Shown here: one piece after another, positions 1 through 8,129 of the stretch
Position numbering within the stretch: the first letter of the stretch is position 1
Layout: each line of letters starts with the position of its first letter
Program-made: the position numbers and the translations under genes
Notes under the pieces: generated by a model
What the model saw: only the letters and a program-made list of their open reading frames with translations
Told to the model about the DNA's origin: nothing
The model's database searches: none
Origin: CABZJG01 sp902512685
Lineage (GTDB): Bacteria; Pseudomonadota; Alphaproteobacteria; Rhodobacterales; Rhodobacteraceae
Length of the DNA: 64,000 nucleotides
Reading direction: 5' to 3'
Assembly (NCBI GenBank): GCA_051201605.1
Contig: CP179201.1
Span: 3,658,001-3,722,000, forward strand

Positions 1-347
1 TCTATATCGGCGATGGGCCGCAGCGCCGCCAGATCATCATTCCGGGTCAACGTCGACAGCCGCGGGCCTTCGCCGGTGACAAACCACAAATCAGCGCCCA
101 GCGCCTGCGGCAGCAGCAGAATATCGGCAAACAGGATGGCTGCATCAAACCCATAGCGGCGGATCGGCTGCAAGGTCACCTCGGCCGCCAATGCGCTGTT
201 GTAGCACAGCGACAGAAAATCGCCCGCCTCGGCGCGGGTGGCGCGGTATTCGGGCAAATAGCGCCCCGCCTGCCGCATCATCCAGATCGGCGGAGTGTCT
301 AAAATTTCACCTGCAAGCGCGCGAAGTATTTTCTTTTGCTCTGCCAT
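1..347 (-). CDS. hemE: Uroporphyrinogen decarboxylase, N-terminal part (runs off the window)
   Basis: Cytosolic enzyme that removes four carboxyl groups from uroporphyrinogen III to give coproporphyrinogen III in heme synthesis. The reverse-strand reading from the ATG at 347 gives about 115 residues and stays open to the window edge. Residues 19-35 carry the family signature PPIWMMRQAGRYLPEYR, with the arginines that bind substrate carboxylates, and the later stretch FDAAILFADILLLPQALG also fits HemE. It is divergent from hemC with about 96 bp between them, so promoters for both heme genes must lie in 348-443. Only the C-terminal two thirds are missing, because of the window limit. Confidence 0.95.
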   Translation of the reverse strand, partial: MAEQKKILRALAGEILDTPPIWMMRQAGRYLPEYRATRAEAGDFLSLCYNSALAAEVTLQPIRRYGFDAAILFADILLLPQALGADLWFVTGEGPRLSTLTRNDDLAALRPIADI

Positions 348-443
348 ATGTCACCCTTGGTATTGGTTCTGCTTCGCCGCCCTCTTGGTGGGCATCGCCG
401 CTAAGCTCTTATCAGAATGTGTTGACCGACTTAAACCAGATAT

Positions 444-1403
444 ATGACCCAGATTTTACCAAATCCAAGTGCTCCGCTTAAAATCGGCACGCGCGGCTCG
501 CCATTGGCGCTGGCGCAGGCCTATGAAACCCGCGAGCGGCTGTCGGCGGCTTTTGCATTGCCGCAAAGCGCCTTTGAGATCGTGGTGATTAAAACCACCG
601 GCGATAAAATTCAGGACCGCCCGCTGAAAGACATCGGCGGCAAAGGGCTTTTCACCCGCGAAATTGAAGCTGCGCTGCTTGAAGGCGGCATTGATATCGC
701 AGTTCATTCGATGAAAGACATGCCAGTGGCACAGCCCCAAGGTCTGCTGCTGGATACCTACCTGCCGCGTGAAGATGTGCGCGACGGCTTTGTATCCACC
801 CACTACGGCAGCATCGACAGCCTGCCCGAAGGCACAACTGTCGGCACTTCATCGCTGCGCCGGCGGGCCCAGCTTTTGCACCGCCGCCCCGATTTGCACA
901 TCGTCGAGTTTCGCGGCAATGTACAAACCCGCCTGAAAAAGCTGGATGCGGGGGTTGCCGCCTGTACGTTCTTGGCCATTGCAGGCCTCAATAGGCTCAA
1001 AATGACTGATTTGGCCAAAGCGCCCATTCCGATCGAAGATATGCTACCCGCCGTGGCGCAGGGGGCGATTGGGATCGAGCGGCGCAGTGACGACGCGCGA
1101 ACAGCCGGTCTGCTTGAAGCGATCCATGACCGGGATACGGGCCATCGGCTGGCTGCTGAGCGGGCTTTTTTGACGGCACTGGACGGATCGTGCGAAACCC
1201 CGATTGCAGGCTTGGCCGAGCTGAGTGGCAGCACGCTGCGCCTGCGCGGTGAAGTGCTGCGCCCGGACGGGTCCGAAGCGATCAGCGATGATCAAAGCGC
1301 CCCGATCAAAGATGGCGCCACACTGGGCAGCGAGATGGCCGCACGTCTGCTGGCCCAAAGCGGGCCGGGATTTTTTGATTGGCGCTCAGGAGATAAAACC
1401 TAG
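444..1403 (+). CDS. hemC: Porphobilinogen deaminase (hydroxymethylbilane synthase)
   Basis: Joins four porphobilinogen units into hydroxymethylbilane, the step two before HemE. The 319-residue length is normal. The N-terminal KIGTRGSPLALAQA, the HSMKDMP loop (around residue 88) and the GTSSLRRRAQL arginine cluster are all present. Cys250 in DGSCETPIAG is the expected attachment site of the dipyrromethane cofactor. The ATG at 444 begins MTQILPN, directly before the first beta strand, and has only a weak ribosome-binding site. Its TAG stop overlaps the stop of the convergent dehydrogenase gene through the palindrome CTAG at 1400-1403, so no terminator separates the two. Confidence 0.97.
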   Translation: MTQILPNPSAPLKIGTRGSPLALAQAYETRERLSAAFALPQSAFEIVVIKTTGDKIQDRPLKDIGGKGLFTREIEAALLEGGIDIAVHSMKDMPVAQPQGLLLDTYLPREDVRDGFVSTHYGSIDSLPEGTTVGTSSLRRRAQLLHRRPDLHIVEFRGNVQTRLKKLDAGVAACTFLAIAGLNRLKMTDLAKAPIPIEDMLPAVAQGAIGIERRSDDARTAGLLEAIHDRDTGHRLAAERAFLTALDGSCETPIAGLAELSGSTLRLRGEVLRPDGSEAISDDQSAPIKDGATLGSEMAARLLAQSGPGFFDWRSGDKT

Positions 1404-2827
1404 GATCCTTTGGTCGTCTGCGGCGGAATAACCTTGCCCGGATTAAGGATATTGTTAGGATCAAGCGCTTGTTTGATCTGCCGCATCACTGCAACCGCCA
1501 CCGGATTTTTGCGCCGCGCCATCGACGGCAACTTACTGCGGCCAATACCATGTTCGGCGGAAAAACTGCCGCCAAGGTCCAGAACCACATCTTCCACCGC
1601 CTCAGTGATGGCTGCATGCACCTTTGGGTCATGGCTTTTTGGCCAAACTGGATAATGGATATTGCCATCCCCAAGGTGCGAAACAACAATGGTCTCAGCC
1701 CCGGGATCGAGCGCCGCCAAACGATCCTGCATGCGGTCCAGAAACACCGCCACTTTATCAAGCGGCACAGCAATATCGTGATTGACCAGAGGCTTTTGGG
1801 CCACTGTGACCTCTGCCGCACTTTCGCGCAGATGCCACATTTGGGCGCGCTGTGTGTCGTTCTGGGCAACGACCGCATCTAGAATCGCGCCGCTTTGCAA
1901 TTGATCGGCTAGAATCTCTTCAAACCGCGCCGACAGCCGGATTTGGCCGGTGTCATTAGCGGCGGATAAATCCTCGGCGGTGGTGGCCACCTCGACCAGA
2001 ATATTGAAATCACATTGGATCGGAAATGGCAGTTGGCGGTCGGTAAAATGCGCTGCATATTTTTCAATATAAAACCGCGGCATATATTCATAGGCTTCAA
2101 CCGAACCGCCCGTGGCTGATTGCAGCGCATTGAGAATGCTCAGCGCCGCATCAAGCGAGGGCACGCCCAACATCGCGGTGGCATAAGCCCGCGGCTGTGG
2201 CATCAACCGCAGCACAGCGGCGGTGATAATGCCCAGCGTGCCTTCTGCGCCGATCATCAGATGTTTAAGATTATAGCCAGAGTTGTCTTTGTGAAGCTCG
2301 GACATCATCTCCATGATCTCGCCGTTGGGCAGCACCACTTCGATCCCAAGGCAAAGATCACGGGTATTGCCATAGCGCAGCACATTTGATCCCCCTGCAT
2401 TGGTCGACAGCATTCCGCCGATCATGGCCGAGCCGCGCGCCCCAAAAGTCATCGGAAAGATAAAATCATGCTCTTCTGCCGCTTCGTGCAGATCAGACAG
2501 GATCACACCCGCCTCAACCACTGCAAGACGGGCGTCAGACCGGATTTCCCTAATGGCGTTCATCCGCTCAAGCGACAGCACCAGCGCGGCTTCGGCAAAG
2601 GTCCCGTCAGCCAGCCCCGTGTTGCCGCCCATGGGCACCACGGCGATCTTTTCTAAATTGGCCCATTTTACGATCTTTGACACCTGATGCACATTTGCCG
2701 GGCGCACCACCGCCAAGGGGGTGAAAGGATGCAATTTGAACCAATCACTGGAATATTTTTCGCAATCCCGGCCAGTGAGCACGTGCGACGACCCAACAAT
2801 GTCGATCAGGGCATTTATTTGCGTCAT
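1400..2827 (-). CDS. FAD-linked 2-hydroxyacid dehydrogenase (GlcD / D-2-hydroxyglutarate dehydrogenase family)
   Basis: Flavoprotein of the vanillyl-alcohol-oxidase fold that oxidises a D-2-hydroxyacid and passes electrons to a carrier. I place the start at the ATG at 2827 (MTQINALID), preceded by AAGGA at a good distance; an upstream in-frame ATG at 2887 has less support. The protein is then 475 residues. The FAD-binding PMGGNTGLADG motif is near residues 65-75, and the C-terminal cap shows SHLGDGNIHYPVW and AEHGIGRSKL, which hold the metal and substrate histidines. No GlcE or GlcF partner is adjacent, which favours a D-lactate or D-2-hydroxyglutarate dehydrogenase over glycolate oxidase. 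The substrate cannot be fixed from sequence. Confidence 0.88.
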   Translation of the reverse strand: MTQINALIDIVGSSHVLTGRDCEKYSSDWFKLHPFTPLAVVRPANVHQVSKIVKWANLEKIAVVPMGGNTGLADGTFAEAALVLSLERMNAIREIRSDARLAVVEAGVILSDLHEAAEEHDFIFPMTFGARGSAMIGGMLSTNAGGSNVLRYGNTRDLCLGIEVVLPNGEIMEMMSELHKDNSGYNLKHLMIGAEGTLGIITAAVLRLMPQPRAYATAMLGVPSLDAALSILNALQSATGGSVEAYEYMPRFYIEKYAAHFTDRQLPFPIQCDFNILVEVATTAEDLSAANDTGQIRLSARFEEILADQLQSGAILDAVVAQNDTQRAQMWHLRESAAEVTVAQKPLVNHDIAVPLDKVAVFLDRMQDRLAALDPGAETIVVSHLGDGNIHYPVWPKSHDPKVHAAITEAVEDVVLDLGGSFSAEHGIGRSKLPSMARRKNPVAVAVMRQIKQALDPNNILNPGKVIPPQTTKGS

Positions 2828-3010
2828 TGGGCATTCCTTCACTTTGGTGATTTCCGCTAGAAAAGACAAAAAAGCTGGTCTTTGCAAGCAACTTAACGCC
2901 CAAAAACTGATGGCCAGAGCCGTAAAATGGCACCACCGTCATACTGCCGCAATACCGACGCAAAACAGTGCCCGTTTTTTAACGACGTTCAGACCCCTAA
3001 GCAGGATGCA

Positions 3011-3904
3011 TTAATCCCATTTGGCCAGTGGCGGCAGGCTCATTAAAACCGCTTCTGGATCATGCCCTGTAGCCAGACCAAATTTTGTTCCGCGGTCATA
3101 GACCAGATTAAATTCAGCATAAAGCCCACGGTGGCGCAATTGGGTTTGCTTGTCTTCATCGCCCCACGGCTGCGCAATGCGTTTGGTCACCAAAGGCAGA
3201 TAGGCGGGTAAAAACGCGCGGCCAATATCCTGGGTCAGCGCAAAATCTGCCGCCCAGTCGTCGCTGCAGCGATCATCCATAAATATTCCGCCCACGCCGC
3301 GTGCACGTTTGCGGTGGGGAACGTAAAAATACTCATCCGCCCAAGCCTTTAGCTTTGGGTAGAGCGCCGGATCATGCGGGTCTAGATGGGCTTTTTGAGT
3401 GGCATGAAAATGCGCCGTATCTTCGGCATATTCGATGCAGGGGTTCAAATCCGACCCGCCCCCGAACCACCACGCTTTCGGGGTCCAGAACATGCGCGTG
3501 TTCATATGGACCGCAGGGCAATGCGGGTTTTGCAGATGCGCCACCAAAGAAATACCACTGGCCCAGAAGCGCGGATCATCGGCAATATCGCTCAGCCCCG
3601 GCCGCGCCCGCATCGCCGCCTGCGCCTGATCGCCAAGGCGGCCATAAACGGTTGAAACATTGACCCCGACTTTTTCAAAAACGCGCCCTCCGCGCAGAAC
3701 GCTCATCAAGCCGCCCCCCGCATCGCCGCCATCGTCTGCCTGCCGCTGGGTGGTGGTAACATCGAAGGTTCCAGCAGGTTTTTCAGCCATCATTCCATCG
3801 GCGTGATCGTTTTCAAGCTGTTGAAAAGAAGCAACTATTTCATCACGCAATTGATAAAACCACGCACTGGCCTGTTGCTTTTTCTGATCGGATATTGTCA
3901 CCAT
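3011..3904 (-). CDS. hemF: Oxygen-dependent coproporphyrinogen-III oxidase
   Basis: Uses O2 to decarboxylate two propionates of coproporphyrinogen III, forming protoporphyrinogen IX. From the ATG at 3904 (MVTISDQKK) the protein has 297 residues, the usual size. Signatures include HMNTRMFW, WWFGGGSDLNP, YVPHRKRARGVGGIFMDD and, near the C terminus, RGTKFGLATGHDPEAVLMSLPP. A further upstream in-frame start at 3958 would add 18 residues with no homology-like content. With hemE, hemC and (50 kb away) hemH, most of the late heme pathway lies in this window. An oxygen-independent HemN is not seen here. Confidence 0.96.
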   Translation of the reverse strand: MVTISDQKKQQASAWFYQLRDEIVASFQQLENDHADGMMAEKPAGTFDVTTTQRQADDGGDAGGGLMSVLRGGRVFEKVGVNVSTVYGRLGDQAQAAMRARPGLSDIADDPRFWASGISLVAHLQNPHCPAVHMNTRMFWTPKAWWFGGGSDLNPCIEYAEDTAHFHATQKAHLDPHDPALYPKLKAWADEYFYVPHRKRARGVGGIFMDDRCSDDWAADFALTQDIGRAFLPAYLPLVTKRIAQPWGDEDKQTQLRHRGLYAEFNLVYDRGTKFGLATGHDPEAVLMSLPPLAKWD

Positions 3905-4025
3905 CGTTTCCGTTTTTTTGCCTTGCTCTTTTATAAAAGCTGTGTGTTGGCAACGCACTTGCGTGTCAAGCGGACTTGCCCGTTCGCGGCGCTACGCCAC
4001 AGCCCTTTTAACCAATGCACCCACC

Positions 4026-4826
4026 TTAATGTGCCGGCGCTTCGACTGGGTCAATCAATGTGCGCCCGCCATCCACAGTCAGGATTTGACCCGTGACAAA
4101 ACCGGCGCTTTCCGAAGCAAGATACTGCACTGTTTCGGCCACATCAGATGCAGGTGCAATACGTCCCATCGGTGTATGCTTTTCGATATCACTGCGAAAG
4201 TCACTGTTGTCTTTGAGCATATCTTGAAGGCTTGCCGACATCACTGAGCCAAAAGCAACTGCGTTGACCCGGATACGGTGCGGCGCCAAGGCCACCGCCA
4301 TGGCCCGCGTCATTTGATCAAGCGCCGCGGTTGATACCGAATATCCCAAAAGCTGTGGATGCGCCCGACGGGCCGCAATCGAGGACAGATTGACAATCGC
4401 ACCCACCTGACCTTCGCTTTGCGATCCGCTTTGCTTTATCATTCGCGTGGCAATCAATTGCGACAACCGCAAACTGGTCATAAAATTCTGGTTTAACAGG
4501 GTTTCAACCGAGTTATCATTTAAATCCAAAAGGTCTGAGGCCATCATTTGCCGGGACGCGTTGATCAAAATATCGACACGGTCAAAACTATCAAGCGTGG
4601 CCGACAGCAGGTTTGCGATAGTGAGTTTTTCGCGCAAATCACCAGCGAAATATTGCAGATTGCTTTGATCAGAACCGCCGCCAACTTCCTTGTGCAAGCT
4701 GGCTTCATCCATATCCGCAAACATCACATTTGCGCCCTGCTCGGCAAAATGCCGGGCAATGGCCAAACCTATTCCGTTTGCAGCACCCGTCACAATTGCT
4801 GTCTTTCCATCAATCGAGAATGACAT
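4026..4826 (-). CDS. Short-chain dehydrogenase/reductase-family protein with altered catalytic motif
   Basis: A 266-residue Rossmann protein of the SDR fold. The nucleotide-binding TGAANGIG motif is at residues 13-20 and FADMDE follows at the second strand. Ser149 (NLSSIAA) and Tyr162 of the catalytic set are present, but the lysine expected at position 166 is threonine (GYSVSTAALDQ), and the usual NNAG motif reads NASR. The C-terminal GFVTGQILTVDGGRTLIDP is typical. It sits between hemF and the methyltransferase gene, on the same strand, 27 bp from the latter. Classical SDR oxidoreduction is doubtful without the lysine; a binding or regulatory role, or an atypical mechanism, is possible. The substrate is unknown. 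Confidence 0.85.
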   Translation of the reverse strand: MSFSIDGKTAIVTGAANGIGLAIARHFAEQGANVMFADMDEASLHKEVGGGSDQSNLQYFAGDLREKLTIANLLSATLDSFDRVDILINASRQMMASDLLDLNDNSVETLLNQNFMTSLRLSQLIATRMIKQSGSQSEGQVGAIVNLSSIAARRAHPQLLGYSVSTAALDQMTRAMAVALAPHRIRVNAVAFGSVMSASLQDMLKDNSDFRSDIEKHTPMGRIAPASDVAETVQYLASESAGFVTGQILTVDGGRTLIDPVEAPAH

Positions 4827-4853
4827 ATCAGCTCCTTGATTCTCGGCTTGAGA

Positions 4854-5858
4854 TTAGCGAGTTTTTCGCAAATGTACGAGAGGGCGATTTGCAAACAAAA
4901 CTTTGAACAGATTATTCTGAGCAATTTGTTTTACATTTGCAAAACAGCTCTGCAATGCTTTTTCATATGGTAATTGCCGGTTGGCAACTAAAAATAGCCG
5001 CCCATGGGCGGTTAAATTTCGCGCTGCAGAAGCAATAAAAGCTTGTCCAATTGCTGGATCAGCGGCACGCCCGTTATGAAATGGCGGGTTCATCACAATG
5101 CCATCAAGTGCTGTGTGGGCACGCCATGTGGTGGCATCGCTCCAATGAAAGGCCACCCGGTCGTCCACACAATTTTGGCGTGCACAGTCTAAGGCCGCGC
5201 TGTCTGCTTCAATGCAATCAATATGCTTAATATTGGCATAATTGAATAAAAAGCGTGTCAAATACCCCCACCCGGCGCCAAAGTCAGCGATCCGGCCGCT
5301 TAAATCTTCTGGCAAGGAAGACGCCAAAAGCTGTGATGCCGGATCAATGCCATCAGCCGAGAAAACGCCGACTTTTGTCACAAACCCATCTTCGATTGGA
5401 TCGAAACCATCAGCTTGCCAATCATCAAAGACCTCAATGGCAGCAAACCATGCAAGCTTTCCGTGCGCTTTTGAAACAACGCCTTGCAGCTCGGTACGGG
5501 CCTTTATATCCTTGATCAGACTGTCGATGCCCTGCGATTTGTCGCCATCGACCAATATAAGCCCGTCAGGACCGGCCGCGCGCGCAGCGGTGTAAATCAG
5601 ATGTCGGGCCAGACGTTTGACCCTTGGCAAATGCACAACGGCAACATCTAGATCAGAAGGTTCAGATGGCAGAGGATCAAACCCATGGTCTTGAAATAGA
5701 TCCACGAGGGGCTTAAACTTATGCATGATTTTCGGCTTGAAATCTGCCAGTGGCGCAATATCCCCCAAGCAATTTGGAAAAAACACCGCACAGTTTTTGC
5801 TCTGGGGAAGAACCAGTTTGCCTTGTCTTAAGCTAAATTCAAATCGTGCATCAAACAC
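4854..5858 (-). CDS. RsmC-like class I methyltransferase (probable 16S rRNA guanine-N2 methyltransferase)
   Basis: The 334-residue protein has a variable N-terminal half and a C-terminal SAM-dependent methyltransferase domain. Motif I reads ADFGAGWGYLTRF near residue 190, and the catalytic NPPFH motif starts at Asn257. NPPF/Y motifs are used by enzymes that methylate exocyclic amino groups of guanine or adenine, and the two-domain layout matches RsmC/RlmG. The final HGRLFLVANRQLPYEKAL stretch also fits that family. It lies 31 bp downstream of the clpS stop on the same strand. The exact rRNA target (G1207 by analogy) is inferred, not shown. Confidence 0.85.
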   Translation of the reverse strand: MFDARFEFSLRQGKLVLPQSKNCAVFFPNCLGDIAPLADFKPKIMHKFKPLVDLFQDHGFDPLPSEPSDLDVAVVHLPRVKRLARHLIYTAARAAGPDGLILVDGDKSQGIDSLIKDIKARTELQGVVSKAHGKLAWFAAIEVFDDWQADGFDPIEDGFVTKVGVFSADGIDPASQLLASSLPEDLSGRIADFGAGWGYLTRFLFNYANIKHIDCIEADSAALDCARQNCVDDRVAFHWSDATTWRAHTALDGIVMNPPFHNGRAADPAIGQAFIASAARNLTAHGRLFLVANRQLPYEKALQSCFANVKQIAQNNLFKVLFANRPLVHLRKTR

Positions 5859-5889
5859 TTAGGTACCATTGTCAGTCTAAAAAGATGCT

Positions 5890-6207
5890 TTACTCTTTTT
5901 CCATCGTGCATTGCAACGGATGCTGATGTTGACGGGCAAAATCCATCACTTGCGCCACTTTGGTTTCTGCCACTTCATGGCTAAATACGCCGACCACCGC
6001 CAAGCCTTTTTTATGCACAGTCAGCATGATTTCAAACGCCTGCGTCTGATTCATCCCAAAAAAGCGCTCAAGAACGATAACAACAAATTCCATAGGGGTG
6101 TAATCATCATTTAAAAGCATGACTTTATAAAGCGGAGGGCGCTCGGTTTTGGCGCGTGTGTCAACCAGAACGTCCTGATCGTTATCGCCATCAGGTTTAT
6201 CGGTCAT
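5890..6207 (-). CDS. clpS: ATP-dependent Clp protease adaptor ClpS
   Basis: Adaptor that hands N-degron substrates to the ClpA unfoldase. From the ATG at 6207 (MTDKPDGDND) it has 105 residues: an acidic flexible N terminus and the compact ClpS core. Family landmarks are PLYKVMLLNDDYTPMEFVV, the HKKGLAVVGVFSHEVAETK segment and the closing HPLQCTMEKE. Another in-frame ATG lies at 6228, and the frame is open to 6306, but the added residues look unlike ClpS. clpA is not adjacent. The promoter must lie in the 483-bp gap shared with the divergent carboxypeptidase gene. Confidence 0.95.
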   Translation of the reverse strand: MTDKPDGDNDQDVLVDTRAKTERPPLYKVMLLNDDYTPMEFVVIVLERFFGMNQTQAFEIMLTVHKKGLAVVGVFSHEVAETKVAQVMDFARQHQHPLQCTMEKE

Positions 6208-6690
6208 TTTGAATACAAGACCCGCCATCCAGACCCCAAATTGGTATTGCCGCTGTGTCAGTATATAACTTGTCTGACGCCAGAGAAAAGCCCTGCTCAG
6301 CAACAATTCAAGTCAGATTTGAAAAATGTCTAAGTGCCGCAGCATCAAGCAGTGTTTCATAAACCAGCCAACCCATGGATATAGGCAGGCTCACAGCCTA
6401 ATTTGGGTGTAACACCGTGCAAATCCGTCCCTCCAAAAAACGCGTTTTTACACGATAAATCAGCAAATGGTCAAAATCAGCCATAATGAGGGCATGTCAA
6501 AGAACATCGGGAAAAGACCTTTTAGTTGTGGCTTGCAAGCTAAGAACCGCTAAATGTGCTACAAAATACATCCGAAATTCCCATAAATCCATTGAAATTG
6601 AAGGCTTTATTCGCGAATCGTGTTGTGCTATCTTTGAAAAAAATAAAGCCAGCCAAAAATGGCGGCGTGAGGCAGACAAGGACAGTTACC
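6208..6690. other. Divergent intergenic region between clpS and the carboxypeptidase gene
   Basis: This 483-bp gap must contain the promoters of clpS (leftward) and of the D,D-carboxypeptidase gene (rightward). No conserved protein-coding ORF, tRNA or strong hairpin is visible. A possible extended -10 element (TG-C-TATCTT, 6626-6634) lies 57 bp before the carboxypeptidase start, without a convincing -35 box. Short open frames here have no ribosome-binding site and look fortuitous. Confidence 0.5.
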
Positions 6691-8085
6691 ATGAAAAGAC
6701 GGCATAAAACGCCGGCTCGGTTTTGGGTATTTGCGGCAACCGCGTTATGGATGCTGGTTATTTTACCGTTCAGTGCAATGGCCGCACCCTATGCTGCCAT
6801 GGTGATAGACGCCAGAACTGGTAAAACTCTGCATTCTGAAAATGCAGATACCCGTCTTCACCCTGCATCCCTAACGAAAATGATGACGCTCTATGTGGTA
6901 TTCGAAGCTGTAGAAAGTGGTGAAATTTCACTTGATACAATGGTGCGCATATCGCGCAAAGCGGCCTCTGAGCCACCCTCCAAGCTTGGGTTGAGACAAG
7001 GCCAGCGCATCAAGTTACGCTATTTGATCCGCGCGGCTGCGATAAAATCAGCCAATGATGCCGCCACCGCCCTTGGCGAAGCTATAGAAGGTTCTGAGGC
7101 GGCCTTTGCACGGCGTATGAACCGGACTGCCAAAGCTATAGGAATGACCCGCACCACGTTCAAGAACGCCCATGGGCTAACGGAGTCAGGTCACTTATCT
7201 ACCGCGCGCGATATGACAACTTTGGGGCGCCATCTGTTTTATGATTTTCCGGACTATTATCATTTATTTTCGCGCCGTGAACACAATGCCAAAATAAGGA
7301 TGGTCAGAAATACAAATCGGCGCTTTTTGAACGCTTATAAGGGCGCTGATGGAATTAAGACCGGATATACACGCGCTGCAGGCTTTAACCTGGTGGCTTC
7401 CGCCGAAAGAGGCCGCGAGCGGATCATCACCACTGTTTTTGGGGGACGGTCGACCACCACCCGCAATGCCCAAGTGGCCAAACTGATGAACCTCGGATTT
7501 AAAAAAGCGCCCACGACTGTCGCCGAGGTTAAACCATCAAAACCAGATTATTCGCGTCTTGCCCAGAACGGCACTTTCGGCAAAAGGACAACCTTTAAAA
7601 CGGCTGTCAACAAAAGCCTGAGACCGAAGGCAAGACCGTCCAAAACAAGCACGCCTTTACAGGTTGCCACGCTTAATTTGAAAGATGAAATAGCCGCCGC
7701 TCTGATTGTGGCCAATACCTCTGAGGTATCAGCCCCTCCTGGGTCAAGTCTTGTCCCCAAAGCCCGCCCTGCAAAATTTACCAGCCAGAAGACAGTCAGC
7801 GCTAAGCCATTAGAGCCTGAAATTGTAGCGCGCCTATCCACATCTGGTGGGCAAAACTGGGCAATTAATGTCGGACGCTTTTCGACCCAGTTTTCAGCTG
7901 AAAAAATGCTGATAAAAACCGCTTTGGCAGAAATCAGCACATTAAATGGATCGCTGCGCAAAGTTCAAAAGGGAAAGCTCGGGTTTGAAGCCACTTTTGT
8001 AGGGCTTAACCAGGATACGGCAGATCGTGCCTGCGAAAGATTAACTGCCCGTAATGTCACCTGTACAGTTATTGGGCCCAGCTAA
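6691..8085 (+). CDS. D-alanyl-D-alanine carboxypeptidase (S11 family) with C-terminal SPOR domain
   Basis: Periplasmic peptidoglycan enzyme that trims the terminal D-alanine of stem peptides. The ATG at 6691 is preceded by AAGGA at 6678-6682 and is followed by a signal peptide (KRRHK, a hydrophobic core, then AMAA around residue 32). All three penicillin-binding motifs are present: SLTK at 60-63, SAN at 120-122 and KTG at 223-225. A basic Ala/Lys/Pro-rich linker leads to a SPOR-like domain (about residues 388-464), which usually binds denuded glycan at division sites. The length of 464 residues fits DacC/DacF-type enzymes with this extra domain. The frame is open upstream to 6556, but that start would bury the signal peptide. 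Confidence 0.93.
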   Translation: MKRRHKTPARFWVFAATALWMLVILPFSAMAAPYAAMVIDARTGKTLHSENADTRLHPASLTKMMTLYVVFEAVESGEISLDTMVRISRKAASEPPSKLGLRQGQRIKLRYLIRAAAIKSANDAATALGEAIEGSEAAFARRMNRTAKAIGMTRTTFKNAHGLTESGHLSTARDMTTLGRHLFYDFPDYYHLFSRREHNAKIRMVRNTNRRFLNAYKGADGIKTGYTRAAGFNLVASAERGRERIITTVFGGRSTTTRNAQVAKLMNLGFKKAPTTVAEVKPSKPDYSRLAQNGTFGKRTTFKTAVNKSLRPKARPSKTSTPLQVATLNLKDEIAAALIVANTSEVSAPPGSSLVPKARPAKFTSQKTVSAKPLEPEIVARLSTSGGQNWAINVGRFSTQFSAEKMLIKTALAEISTLNGSLRKVQKGKLGFEATFVGLNQDTADRACERLTARNVTCTVIGPS

Positions 8086-8129
8086 GCTGAAAAATTACCT
8101 TTTTCTTTATAGGTTGCTGCTGCTTGGAT

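Noticed and set aside
6486..6707. 73-residue open frame upstream of the carboxypeptidase gene
   Set aside because: It overlaps the real start and ribosome-binding site of the downstream gene and lacks its own.
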